In this document: piece after piece, positions 22,664 through 34,801 of the stretch
Numbering within the stretch: position 1 is the stretch's first letter
Layout: each line of letters starts with the position of its first letter
Assembly: GCA_035235625.1 (NCBI GenBank)
Contig: CP141148.1
Coordinates: 4,149,001 to 4,213,000 of the forward strand
Length of the DNA: 64,000 nucleotides
Direction: 5' to 3'
Origin: Saururus chinensis
Lineage: Eukaryota; Streptophyta; Magnoliopsida; Piperales; Saururaceae
The notes under the pieces: generated by a model
The model's database searches: none
What the model was told of the DNA's origin: nothing
Seen by the model: only the letters and a program-made list of their open reading frames with translations
Made by a program: the position numbers and the translations under genes

Positions 22664-23997
22664 AATGATATGGGTATTTTTAAGCATCATAATAGAACTT
22701 CCGAACAAAGCACAACTATTTAAGGAAGACATAACAATTCAATCAAAAGAGTTGATTCATATCCAAATACTTTAGAGAGAGAGCGATATGCATGCTGGAG
22801 AATCTGGATCCCTATTCCAACAATCAATGCATGTTTGACTCCTGGTTCTAAGAGATCACTCTACTTTGGCCATTTTGCTGCCATGGGCAGCCAAATGAAG
22901 TGGAGTGCTTCTAGGGCATATGCAAATAGGAATTTTACTACTTAAACAAAATATATTACCACTTATTTATGCAAAACCTATATAAACTAAAGAAAGAGCA
23001 TTCTCACCCATATTCACTGGTAAAAGCACATACAAGAGCTCCATTATCTAAGAGAACATAAACACATTCAGGCCGACTTTTCTGTGCAGCTAAATGTAAG
23101 GGTGTGGCTACTTTACCATCTACTATATTCACAAATCAAGAAAATCCCCTGACATAGAACATAAATGGTAGCAGGAACCAGAACTTATATGGTACCTTGT
23201 TACAAAATGAAACCATAATTACATCCAACAATAAGAAATTGAAAAAATATCAACCAAAGCACCAAGCATTGCCCCAAAAATTTAATGTTGGGAAAGAAAC
23301 AATTTTTGTATAAGAAAGTGATTGAAAGAAAACAATTTGTATGAAGTAAAATCATCAAAGATCCATCTGACAACCTCAAGGCGACCATATTTCAGCCAGT
23401 CCCCATTCCCAGGACTATCACAAGAGTTTCATTTGCTTCCAAAGTCAGCCTCTTTGGAGACCTACTCCTCTACTGAAGAGGAAGGTCTGCGCTTGAATAT
23501 GGAGAAGGGGAAGGACGGGCCATGTGGAGATGGAAAGGGAAGGGGAAAGAAGGGAGCGGAGAGGTGGGTGGCAGGGGAGGCGAGATGGAGGGGGCAGGAC
23601 TGGTGGCTGTCGAGACAATGGAGAGGAAGGGGAGGGTCGAATGGGAAAATAGAGGCTGGAAGTTGCTAGAGGGAGGATCGATGAGAGCATAAGAGAAGTA
23701 GGTTGGAGGGAGGTGCAATGGAGGCTACAGGAGCCTAGCAGTGGGGATTGACCGGAAGCAGAGCAGAAGAACCATGTTAGGGCGACCGGACTCGAACGAA
23801 AGTGGGAAGGATCATAGAGAGGGGCAATTTTGGTATAAAATAAAAATGTTTAAGTAAGAAGCTGATTGGAGGAGAGTAGCGCCTCTTTTCCAGCGGCGTG
23901 ATTTAAGATGAACGGGCGAGAGTGACACGACTCAATTGGCCTATTCTATACAGCGGCTCACTATATCATTTCTCTCTCTCTCTCTCTCTATATATAT
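22633..23997. mobile_element. Inverted-repeat element carrying XBAT-like ankyrin exons
   Basis: The left end reads (TA)n(GA)nAAATGATAT and the right end is its inverse, ATATCATTT(CT)n(TA)n. The shared non-microsatellite core AAATGATAT in inverted orientation argues for real terminal repeats rather than chance microsatellites. Inside are minus-strand fragments of a host ankyrin-repeat E3 ligase gene and a purine-rich stretch (23500-23860). It may be a Pack-type non-autonomous transposon; the superfamily and target-site duplication are not established. Confidence 0.5.
22865..23402 (-). pseudogene. Captured XBAT-like (XBAT31 group) ankyrin-repeat E3 ligase fragment
   Basis: Read on the minus strand, about 23126-23007 gives ATPLHLAAQKSRPECVYVLL then DNGALVCAFTSEYG, and about 22915-22871 gives PRSTPLHLAAHGSKM. 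Further upstream, 23402-23351 gives LKYGRLEVVRWIFDD. These follow the ankyrin region of plant XBAT E3 ubiquitin ligases in order. The RING finger and C-terminal parts are absent, a stop follows KMAKVE, and intron-like DNA separates the pieces. The fragment sits wholly inside an inverted-repeat element, so capture by a transposon is the simplest reading. Confidence 0.65.
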
Positions 23998-23999
23998 AA

Positions 24000-24400
24000 A
24001 CTCAAAACTATGGGTTCCATGAAAGATCTAAGTTTTTATACAAGTTCAAGTGACAAAATTGTAAATAAATGAATCCAATATCTAACAACTTTAAGACTAA
24101 CCAATCAAAAGTAAGGAAAATAAACACTAAAATCCCCAAATAAACAAAGTAACAAAGAATAAATACTCTAAGGACATCAAAAGACTTAAAAACAAATCAA
24201 TCCAAAATCAAACTCTTATCTATAATGGAGTTGGAAGTCATCCTGCTGAAGTAGCAATCGATCACTATAAAGGCCGATCATTCGCTTGTGCTCTTGGTCT
24301 GATTTTACACAAGGTCATTCAATGTGCCGATTGATCACTCCGATAACCCAATCAATCGATCAATTGCCTGTAGTTGTCGATTGATTGTTCAATAGAAACT
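24000..24400 (-). repeat. Inverted copy of the 11.3-11.8 kb dispersed repeat
   Basis: The reverse complement of about 24040-24230 matches 11565-11790 (TTGATTGGTTAGTCTTA). About 24240-24400 again holds clustered GATTGATC/CGATCAAT motifs. The two copies are in opposite orientation. Confidence 0.6.
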
Positions 24401-24777
24401 GTACATTTTCTGCTTATAACCCCATTGCTCCATGTAGTTCAAAGCTAGCTGATTTATATCATCAATTCCAATCCAATTTTCATGCTTCTTCAAGCTAGAA
24501 ACCTTCTTATCAACTTGCTTCAATATAGATTTAACTTGAATCATATAACTCATTTTTAGGATTTTACGATCTACATCATTCTCCCCAGGTGAGAAAAAAC
24601 TTGTCCTCGAGTTTAGAAAAAATGAAGTGATATTCAGGAAATGCTCATAGCTAGTTGTCTTGTTCAATACTTGTAAACCATGAATAGCATAAAGTGAAGA
24701 CCCATATAGAGTAGCACCCTAATCTAGCGAATTTGGAAGTTTCAGATAAGATATTATAGCAATAAACATCATATGAC
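24401..24777. other. Intergenic DNA without recognised features
   Basis: A minus-strand reading frame of 92 residues at 24389-24667 resembles no family I know and may be chance or a transposon remnant. Confidence 0.35.
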
Positions 24778-26000
24778 TTGTATAACACCCGAGAATTTTC
24801 TAAATTATTTATACTTGGCCATGTCGAAATAAATGGTTTAACGCTTAGGTCTTCTCGGTATAATAACTTCCTCCATACATTAAGTTTGGATATTAAATTT
24901 TATTAATAAATAGTATACATAAAGACTTTGCATAGCTATTAAGAGTGTGTAAATCGAAGCTCAAATGAGGAATTTATGATCAAAGGTGGAGCCAGGAAGG
25001 TTTTAGGAGGGGGGGGGGAGGGGCAGTATGTGCACTAGAGAGGAAAGGGGGGAAGAGGGAGGGGAAGGGGCATGGACATTTATATGTATGCCCGGGGAGG
25101 AGTAAGTCATAACGTGGTTATGCCCATGGTTATGATAGATGTAACATCAAGGAAAATTTGGAGTTCATGTTGAAAACAATGAATTTGAATATTTGTTATT
25201 CTCAGTACAATAACTTATTACATCGGTGGAATTTAAGTGTGAAACTTTTGGAATAGAAAACTAGACAGACATATCTTTGTAATGCCACAAAGAATGCATT
25301 AATTAGAGTTCACATGAGGAAGATATGGTCGTCCGAAGTTGGAACTTAGTGAGTCATCAGTCATAGACGTGTCGATAACCTTGTCGATGGTGCGGGCAAT
25401 TTTGCAGTTTTGCTAAAAAACCACCTAGTTTGACTATTTAAAACCAGAACTTCATCTTTTATTTTAAAATTTGATTAATTAATCATCCATCAAAACTAAT
25501 AAATTGTTCGTAAACAAAATCCGATAATTAATTCAGAGTCGAATAAATCATTGCTCAGAAATCTAATATATAATTCAAAATCAGAAATATTGTTCATTTC
25601 AGAATTTGATAAACCAATCATTTAGTCAGAGAGCCGTGATACCTAACGGCTTACTCCCGCACTCATGGGGCCATAGAAGCTAGAAGGATAGGAGTTTTCC
25701 ATGATGTTTTACAAGTGTGCGTGCTAGAACCAATTATTTCTCTCGGTGGTTATCCTTATTTAAATCTGTGATACTGAATGGCTTACCCCCGCACTCATGG
25801 AGATACGGAGGCCAGAAGGATATGAGTTTTCCCATAATGCTCCACACTTGTGCACGCCAAAACTGATCATTTATCTCGGTAGGTATCCAAAATCGATAGC
25901 TTTTGGGCTTTATACCAAATAACTATCCAGAGAGTCCGAAGACCCAAATCACCGAAATCTTCATCATCAAATCAAATTCTAACAAACATTTCCGATTAAA
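24778..26000. repeat. Probable LTR-type fragment related to the solo LTR at 29668-31391
   Basis: Begins TGTATAACACCCGAG, like LTR starts elsewhere in the window. It contains two tandem copies (25635 and 25768, period about 133 bp) of a block with GTGATAC, GGCTTAC, CCCGCACTCATGG and GTGCACGCCAAAACTG. A single copy of this block lies in the solo LTR at about 30068-30180. A poly-G tract lies at about 25003-25020. No target-site duplication or right end was found. Confidence 0.45.
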
Positions 26001-26039
26001 CCAAATTTGAAATCGAAATTCATTTCAATACACTAGTGG

Positions 26040-26640
26040 AATAAACCTTAAAGCTATCCACTAACACTACATGCCTCATACCACGGGTGTTTGATAGTTT
26101 CTTCTTAGTAATTCCATAAGCAATTGAGATAAATTTACTAAATTTCAAATCCGTTTTCAATTTACATAAGATTTGAAATTAAATTTCATATCAAATCCAC
26201 CAGTAGGTTCAACCTTAGAGAGATCCACTCACGCTTGATATTTCATACTACAGGTGTTTAGTGATTTCTCTTCAGAATTTTTAATATTTTTCAAAACAAA
26301 ATTGCTTGAAGTTCAAGAGAACTTTCAAAATATTAACATTTTAGAATTGAATTTCATATCAATACATTGGCAGAATTTACTGCAGAGTGACCAACTAACA
26401 CCTTACCCCTTATACTGCAGGCGTTTAGTAGTTACTCTTAGGTAGTTCAACCGCCTTTTAAAACAAATTCATATGTGAATCAAAAACATTTTCTGAAATG
26501 AACAATTCAAAATCAATTTGTTTTTCAATACCCAGGTACAATTAACAGTAGAGTTTTCCACTAACGCCTCATGTCCCATACCATTAGCATTTGGTTGTTA
26601 CCCCTTAGCAATTCTACCATTGTTTAAAATATATTTGAAA
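26040..26640. repeat. Tandem repeat, period about 165 bp, four degenerate units
   Basis: A motif of the form CATACYRCAGGYGTTTAGTR recurs at about 26067, 26232, 26398 and 26563, spaced 165-166 bases. Each is followed by a TTCTTAG/CCCTTAGCAATT variant. Sequence between motifs is AT-rich and diverged. It lies in what appears to be the internal region of the LTR element whose 5' LTR starts at 31647 (minus). Confidence 0.65.
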
Positions 26641-27875
26641 TCAAAGCAACTGAAAACATTTTAAAAAAATCACATAAGAAATTTCAAAACAAAATTTATG
26701 ATCAAGTCAAATTCAAAATCAAAATTCATAAAATCAAAGTGTCAAATTAAATCCAAGGCCATACATGCAAAACAAAATTTTAATTCATTATCGATTAAAA
26801 ATTGAAATTCACAAAAAAAAAAATCGAACTCCGTTTCAAATCCGATATGTCACATGCATAAAGGAATTTTAAATTAAATCTAAATTAACTTATTCTTAAA
26901 AAGATTTTCAAATAACTTATGATAAAAAATTAGAATTTACGAAATCGGAATTCATATAAAATCTGATGTTACATATACAAAATGAAAAGATCAAAATCAA
27001 AGTTGATATTAAATCTGAGTCCACAGTCAAAACAAAAATTAATTCAATCTTTTAAAAATATTAGACCTCATGCAGTATATTTAGACATAAAATTTAAATT
27101 AATTCAAATTTTAAAAAATTAAACACGCTGCAACACATTCAAACATAAATAATTTTTTATTCAAACATCAAAATCATCAAGTCCATGTTTGCATTATATC
27201 CCTTGTAACACATGGCCAATAAAAATTTCAAATGATTCTTCGATTAAAATTCGTATTAAATCAGATGTAACAAATTCAAAGCAAAAATTTCAGATCATCC
27301 AAATTTAAAATCGACATTTGCAAATAAATCAGAATTTATCAAAATTGGAGTTTTATGCAATTTTAATATTACACGAGTAAAACAGAATTATAATTCAAAA
27401 TCTAATAAAGACATTTTTAGATCATTTTGGATTTAAGATCAAAATTTATAAAATTGATGTTTGTATCAAATCTATTGCAAAACATGCCAACAAAAATTCC
27501 AAATTAAAATTCGCTTGAGAATTGGTGTTCCTAAAATCGGAGCATGCAATAATTCCAATGTCACATGTATAGAACAAAAGGTTCAAAATTAGAATTTGGA
27601 TTAAGTCTGATATCATACATTCATAACCAAAAGTTCAAAATTCGAATTCAATTTAAATTAATGATGAAATACACATAACATAAATTTCAAATTATTTTAG
27701 ATTTAATTTCACATTCAAAATGAAAATTTCAAATAATATCGAATTTAAAATTAGAATTCATTTCAAATTGATGACAACACATTCAAAATAGAAATTCCCA
27801 ATTATTTCACAATTAAAATCAAAATTCTTACTAATTTATTAATAAAATATTATACTCTCGCAAACAAATCAATGT
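26641..27875. other. AT-rich internal region of an LTR-type element
   Basis: Dense in AAAATTCAAAAT/TTTCAAAT-like motifs with no gag or pol similarity on either strand, as in non-autonomous retroelements. It adjoins a primer-binding-site-like sequence at 27876-27887. Confidence 0.4.
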
Positions 27876-29667
27876 TCCGATACCATTTGTAATGCCCCAA
27901 CCCGAGCTGGGGTCCAGAAATCACCTAATAAAAAATTTTATTTCTCAAATAAAGAATCATCATCTGTGTGCGAAAGGTACAACGTTCATCTACGCACTAC
28001 GGAGCTTCAAAGCTTCCTTGTACGTAAACTCGAGTTGTAATAATTATATATACCCAACAAAGCTCCAAACTTCATTGCGTGTAAATCAGAATAAAACTTA
28101 TAATTATAATTAATTTGGATCGGGCCAACGTTGCCTTGTTGTTGGTTGACTATGTACGTATTAGATAACATTTACAATCAATACGATTAGATCCAAACGT
28201 AGTTTTGCCTAATGGATATTACATACATTAGGCATCACAAAATTATATATATTAAAATACGTATATACTAATAGTTAATCGGAGTAATACTGAAATACAT
28301 AATCTATCGGAGTCAAGCGAAAGTTATTAAATTAATGAAATCACACATCTCGCTCTACTATAGAGCAGAACATAACACATTTACACGTCTCACTCCACCC
28401 TAGAGCAAGACCAAACACATCACACATTTCATTCCATCCCAGAATGAGACAGGTCACATTTAGTCATATCTAAACACAGCATATCAGAACACAATAGATC
28501 AAAGCATAACAGGATACTTCAGATCATATAGGATAAAGCATAACAAAATAATTCAAATCAAAACATATTAAATCATAACAAATCATACATCTTAATTAAT
28601 ATATTATTATCACTAATTAAGATGTGCAAGCATATAAGTCATTTAACATCCTAAGTTAACTACTTCGGACACATACGTATTCTTAAACCCATATTAAAAG
28701 ATAAGGTTAGAAATAAATACTTATAGGAGATGCAGAAGGTGGTGGCATCTAAAGCTATTCAAGTATGAAGATGGTAGGCAGAATCACCTCTGAAATAGGC
28801 GGATGTAGCATCCTTTTTCCTGGAGACGCTTCTTACTTTCCTTGCTCAAAGGTGACTGACAAAACAACCTCTTTTCAGAGACATTTTTCTCTTTCTGCAC
28901 TTATGAACTATGGACAAAGCCGCCCCTTAGCTTGGGGATGCCTCTCTTATTGAGTGGCTCTTCAGTGGAGGACATAGCCTCCCATACTCCAAGTCACTTT
29001 TCTCTTTGTGGCCCGGCAATTGCAGACAGAACCCCTTCATGTTCATGACCCCTTTTTCTTTCTCCAGTACCCGAGGACAATGGGCAGGGCATCTCCTTGT
29101 TTCGAGGTGTTTTCTCCTCATATGGTTGCCAACTCAGAGACCCCTCCATTGCGTAAAAGACACTTGATTCATTTAAGAATGCCTCTTAAATGAGCTAAAT
29201 CAGAGTCATAATGTTTAGAAACAGAGAAGAGAAGTTCGCTGGTGCTCGAGGATGGTATGCAGAGTCTCTTCTTGTCTTGGGATGTTTCCTCATCATATGG
29301 TCTCCAACTCAAAGAAAATACCTCTTCATTACATAGAGCACACTTAATTTAGTTAAGAATGCCTCTTGATTGAGCTAAATCAGACTCAAAATGCTCAGAA
29401 ACAGATAAAGCGGAGTTCTAAATCAAAAATGGCCTCAAATGGCTATATATAAGCCTCGAAGCCATTTTTAAACTGCGGCGCCACCAAAATTGTGGTGCCC
29501 GCCATTACACACCACTCGCATGCAGCGTATCGTCGGTATGTCGCAGTCGTGCGTTACGCGCACCACATATTTTATTTTTTTAATACATATCTTCAAACGC
29601 ACGTATCTTTCTACCCCGGATTTGGATTCATACATTCTTGGTACTATTGGACTCGTATCGACGAGCC

Positions 29668-31391
29668 TGTAACGCTCCTCGTATTTTCGAATAAAAGAAA
29701 ACAATTTTGAAAATGTAACAAAATTTAATTACAATTGCCAAGGATCACCGTGTACTAAAACAGTAATTACAACATACTTTGTATTATACAAAGATTGTCA
29801 AAATTAGGCATCAAGTGCCTTTGTACATTGGTCAATATAATAATTTACATAAGTACAAAAATAGTAGTACAAAACTTGTAATTTAAGGAAACCCTTCGTC
29901 GACTCCTTCAGAATCGAGTGAAACACCTGCAGAGTCTGAGGGTAGGTGAGTAAATTTATACTCAGTAGGTCGAATTAAGTTCTAAGAATATGCTTCGTGC
30001 ACATGCCATTTTTCTTCTTTTTTTTTTTGAAATCATCCGGAAAACCTGAAAACACGATCACAGAACGTCGCGATACCAGACGACTTACACCCGCCCATGG
30101 GGCGACGCGAGACTGAAAGGAAGGGATTTACCCATGACATCCCAATCCTGTGCGCGCCAGATGCCAAATTTGGCGGTATCCAAAATCATAATAATTCTTA
30201 GCTCCGAAGAACCGAGAACTATCCAGACAGCACGATTGCCCAAAACTCGGAGAAATTTTTGAAAAGAGGAGATGATGTTGAAGTCAGAGCTTTTTATTTT
30301 TATAAAGTAACAGAAAACTTTTAGTAAAACTTCAGCGAGTCAAAATCTCGGCATACGATTAGAATTTAAAACTACCTACCTATAACACGTACAAAATCTC
30401 CTCGTAGCGTAAAGAGAGTCCCGCCTTAATATATCAGCCTTTGAGCGAGAATTTCAGCAGAATAACTCCTCCAACGCGTAGAATGTCCTTGATTTAGTAG
30501 GGTAGGGCTTTGGAACGGGTTAAAAAGGTTTAGGAATGGCCCAGAAACAGTAAAAAGATGAAAAGGGAAGATTAGGGAAGGGGCACATTTTTTGAGGTCT
30601 TAGAGGGGTTGTCTCAGGAAAATAACTCTTCCGGTGCGTAGAGCACCCTTGAATTAGTAGGAAACGGGTCTTGAAACGTGAAAATCGGACTTAAAACGGG
30701 TCGGGAATGGTGAAAACAGTGAAAGGGGCTGAAAATCGGATGTGGGTGAAGAAGTGGCCGGAAAGGGAATTTATAGGGGAGGCGGAGGCATATTCCGGTG
30801 GGCGCCGCCGCCAGAACAGGTGGGCGCCCACCGGCGCCGCCAAAAAATCCGGCCGGTGCCCACTGGCGCCGGCGAAACCACGTTCGCGCGTGACGAACGC
30901 GCATTCGTCACGCGTGCGGTGACGAACGCGCATTCGTCACGCGTGCGGTGACGAACGCGCGTTCGTCACCGCGAAAGCGCGGTTCGTCACGCGTTCGATG
31001 CGCGCATTCGGCACGCGCCGCGCGGCACACGCCGCGCGTTGTGCTGCGCCGAGTCGCGCCGTGCCGAAATAAAATATTATTTTATAATTTCAAAAATTCC
31101 AAAAATCGTAACTTCCTATCCCGAACTCCGATTTGCGCGTTCTTGGTACCGTTGAGTTCGTATTCACGAGCCCTACAATACTAGACTATTTAAGAATCAT
31201 TCCACCTAAATTTTAAAAGTGGGTCCCGCCGGTTGAACGCGTTTCCCAAGGTCGCAACTTTTGTTCCCGACCTCCGATCTTTGCGTTTTAAGACTTGTTA
31301 CGCTCGTCTCTACGAGCTCTAACCAAAACTTAGGAAAATTATAAATAACAAAATATGTAAGAAGATCGTGTTAGAAATTAGGGTTATTACA
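29668..31391 (-). mobile_element. Solo LTR (family B), 1.72 kb, inside the family-A LTR
   Basis: Starts TGTAACGCTCC and ends GGGTTATTACA (TGTAA/TTACA inverted ends). It is flanked by a perfect 5-bp duplication GAGCC at 29663-29667 and 31392-31396. On either side the family-A LTR sequence continues, which proves insertion. The strand is inferred from similarity of its right end to the 5' part of family A. It carries no coding sequence. Confidence 0.85.
30885..30975. repeat. CpG-rich 29-bp tandem repeat in the solo LTR
   Basis: GACGAACGCGCATTCGTC plus CGCGTGCGGT recurs every 29 bases, about three times. Each unit contains a near-palindrome (GACGAACGCGCGTTCGTC). The GC- and CpG-rich stretch continues to about 31070, in contrast to the AT-rich surroundings. 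Confidence 0.85.
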
Positions 31392-31802
31392 GAGCCATTC
31401 GCCCACTTAAAGTAGTATATCCCGCTCTTTTCAAGTGGGTTTCGCTTATATTGTATGCTTCCCGATGTCATAACTTTTGCTCCCGACCTTTGTTTTGCGT
31501 ATTTTATGATTTGTTACGTTCGTTTCTTCGAGTTCTACTCATATACAAAGGCTTCAACCTCTGAAACATTATAGAATTTATTAAAAAAAATAACTAATTA
31601 CCTCTAAACTCTTTGGTGTAACATAATCAGAAAAGCAAAACGTTACACCTTAGGAGTCTAGTCGTGTCTCAGTCATGGTGTGGTTGATCATCTTCTTAGA
31701 CCTAAATAGCCCCAGTGAAAATTTATAAAAAACAATAATGAATTCCTCTCCAAAAGTGAAAAATGACCCCGAGTGAATAAAAATTAGAGATCACGAAAAG
31801 GG

Positions 31803-32003
31803 GAGCATTTTTTATGCTCTCTATTTATATTAAGCCTAGTGTAAATAATGCATAAGGAGCCGTCCATGTGGAAAATTGATGGCACACATACTAGCATATG
31901 TTAGCATAAGGGCCAATGTGTATCGTCAATTTTAAAAATCAACAGCTTTCATACATTCCTTACACTAAGCTCACTATCAATAAAGAACATAAAAAATACT
32001 CCT
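31803..32003. mobile_element. Palindromic MITE, copy 1
   Basis: Left end AGCATTTTTTATGCTC with AAGCCTAGTGTAA; the right end is their approximate inverse (TTACACTAAGCTC, CATAAAAAATACTC). About 200 bp and non-coding. Copy 2 is at 32751-32971. Confidence 0.7.
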
Positions 32004-32409
32004 CAGAAAAATATACTTATAGAACAAAAAGAAAGAGCAGCCATGAGTATTACCATCAACAATGCATAAGCAGGGGTAACCGAGTACGTACTATGATAGC
32101 GTTGAGTATGAGTCTGAAAACCACATACATTTGGTGTATCAATGTTTTGTTCATACTAGTGTTTATGGTGGCCGAAGATTCATTTAGTTGACCGCTGGAA
32201 TTCGGGTTCGGCACGTCTAGAAATATGAGGGCAGGGGCCTTGTCGGTTGTCATCTTTTCCACCCATTTCTTGCACGAGTAGAAGGGGAAGGTTGGGAGGA
32301 AGCATTGATCTCATCTTTTTATTTGGTCGGTAAATGAAGAGGAGAAATTCAAGTATCTCATCAAGTAGGCTAGACATGGAGGATTGAAACTGAGAGCAAG
32401 AGGGTCAAG

Positions 32410-33375
32410 AATTGTCTATGACTTGTGGGGATGAGCCATCTTAGAAAGATTTCTTCCATGGTCTGATTTGCTTCGCTGAGTAAAAAAGGAGAATTGATGG
32501 CAGAAATTAATAGGGGATCTTCTGATCAGCTTTTAGTCCTTCCTGTTCAATGGTTTCATAGCCTGAAAATCCTGACTAGGTGACCACCGGCGGCCACGAA
32601 TGGCACCAGGAGGTTGGGCACTTGTGCATGGCTTTTAGTGGTGGGGAAAATGACACACGCCTCTTTGACCAAGGAATGTGTAGGCCATAAACTGTATAGA
32701 TGACAAGCAAAACCTAACGAGATGGTGAAAGCGGTAATAGACATTTAAGGGAAGTATTTTTTTATGCTACTAATTAAGAATGAGTCTAATGTAAGGATCA
32801 CATAAGTCATTCATCTATAAAATTGACGGGATATATACTAACACATGTTAGCTTCAAAGCTAATGATGCTAACGTGTGCTAAGAGTACGTGCAGTCAATT
32901 CTAAATATCAATAACTCTCATACATTCTTTAAGCTAAGCTCATTGCTATTAGGAAGCATAGAAAATACTTCAGCCTTTAACGATGTACCAAGGTAATTAA
33001 CATTTGGCCATTAGTTTAGGATGTGGATAAGTTAACTCTATATCACTTCCAACTAAATTTTGTACTATGTTATAATTAAAATAAAAAGTGGGTCTCACGT
33101 GATAATAGGAAAACTCACTTTTCTCTATCTAATCAAAACCTAATGCAAGGTCTTGTTGGACGATAGAAGGTAATGTAGGAAAATCTTTCTCCATTAGTTT
33201 ATGTGGGCTTTCAAAGATTGTACTAGACTTTAAGAATCAATAAGATGTAATTTAATTGTGTGTTACCCAATCTAATTACCCACATATAAAGTTAATTTGT
33301 TATTATGGTGGGACTAACCATAGGGATGATTTTAGCAATAATGAGTAAGCTATCATGAAGTTGCATGGTATTGAA
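32410..33375 (+). repeat. Dispersed block, copy 2
   Basis: Matches copy 3 (43375-43920, inverted) from ATGGTCTGATTTGCTT through CCTGAAAATCCTGACTA, CACTTGTGCATGGCTTT and CCATTAGTTTATGTG to TTATGGTGGGACTAACCA. It is interrupted by MITE copy 2 (32751-32971). It sits next to the segmental duplication holding peptide gene 2. Confidence 0.75.
32751..32971. mobile_element. Palindromic MITE, copy 2
   Basis: Ends GAAGTATTTTTTTATGCT and AGCATAGAAAATACTTC are inverted; the interior is homologous to 31803-32003. It is inserted within the dispersed block, since the other copies of that block lack it. Confidence 0.75.
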
Positions 33376-33889
33376 AGGTGATTGTACTTTACAGCCTCAG
33401 ACATACTATTAAAAGCGGGTTGCTGCTTATAATCAATGAAGCATATGTTAGCAAAAAAAAAAAATTAAAGCATATGATCATTGTTGGGTTCACATTGTGG
33501 AAGCATTAATTGTGACTGATTTAATTACACGTCTCCATTAATATTTCCTGTACAGTAAGAGAATCTAGGTATGTTCATATTCCTGGGAACTTTTATCTGG
33601 TTTTAAGAAGAGACATTTCTAAATTTATTTATTGCTTACTTTATATGAAAATGCGACCTATATATGGTAAATGGAATTTCCTTGGTCCTGCAGGTATACC
33701 AAGTTGGGTTTACTGGATGGATCCAAGAGACAATTACTGAAATCATTCTCATGCCATGTTTATATCATATCAACAGTTGCCAAACACTGTAACCATGCAC
33801 CAAGACCCATAAAAAATGGCTCACATTCATTTTCAGCAGCTTCAAGTGCCTAACTCACTATCCGATTGCTCCAATGTCATCCTCATTCT
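33376..33889. other. Intergenic DNA without recognised features
   Basis: Holds a poly-A tract near 33454 and no credible gene. A 60-residue frame at 33671 has no family resemblance. Confidence 0.4.
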
Positions 33890-34801
33890 GATGAGCAATC
33901 CATTTGTCTCATTTGGAAAATTGAATTAAAATGAACAAGCTTATATTCCCTTCTTATTTAAGACTCCAACGCAGGCCAAACTAGCAACATTCTTCACAGG
34001 AAAGGGAAAAGTATACTGACTGTCCACATCTTCAATTCTTCTATCAAAATTCGGCTAAATTTTTTAATGTTCCTTTCTAGTAGTTGATGCGGCACTAGCG
34101 TGGCAACTTTAACCCCCCTACTTACAGTTCTTATCACAGCCTTGTCCCTCTCAATGTGGCATGTAATTGACTTGTCTCATGTAGAAAAAGGGAGTCAACA
34201 ACCACTAAGCAAGCTTCCTTGTTCTCTGAAAGTGCTTCAAGCTAGCCACTGGAACAAGTTATGTAGATGGGGAAGTGAAGTAAAAAGAACCTTAGGCCTC
34301 CATTTTAGGATCTTCTACGGCAAATCCACCATGCATGCTGTCTATTCTCAGGGAGAAATTATTAAGAAGATCTGTTGTAGTTAAAACAGTTGGAGCCCCT
34401 GAATAGCTCTTGGCAATGAAGGCAAAGGGCTCTAACTATTAATTAGCGCATGAAGCAAGATAAGCACGGTAAACATGGCTCACGTTTTTGACATGAGGGT
34501 GTGTTCTACAGCGCACCTGTCCATGTGCTTACGGCACCTAATAAACTTCATATAAAGACAAATAACTAAGTCCTCAAATGTTTTTTCTCATGCCAGAAAT
34601 ACATGTGTCACGCTACACATAGTACTACAGAACGAATCGTTGAATTCCTGTGACAAAGATGTTGGCATTTGTCACGTGGAAAGTGAAGAACAAGAAAGAA
34701 AAAATGCAAGTAAAATAAAATAAATCATATCTTACAACAGATAAAAATATATATGAGAAAAAGATGATAATCTGCCATTACTGGTGATCATCATCCATTT
34801 T

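Larger units (their letters stand above)
27876..31647 (-). mobile_element. Family-A LTR (copy 2) with adjacent primer-binding site, split by another LTR
   Basis: Read on the minus strand, the LTR runs from 31647 (TGTAACG...) to 27888 (...GGGGCATTACA). A primer-binding-site-like TGGTATCGGAAC follows after two bases, so this is the 5' LTR of an element extending leftward. It matches the solo LTR 12245-19484 in reverse complement along its whole length. It is interrupted at 29668-31391 by a solo LTR of a different family; without that it is about 2.0 kb. The partner LTR on the left was not identified, so the element is incomplete. It is a fossil. Confidence 0.7.

Noticed and set aside
30614-31184. 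Arg/Ala/Pro-rich frames in the GC-rich block
   Set aside because: Produced by CpG-rich tandem repeats inside a solo LTR; open in both strands.
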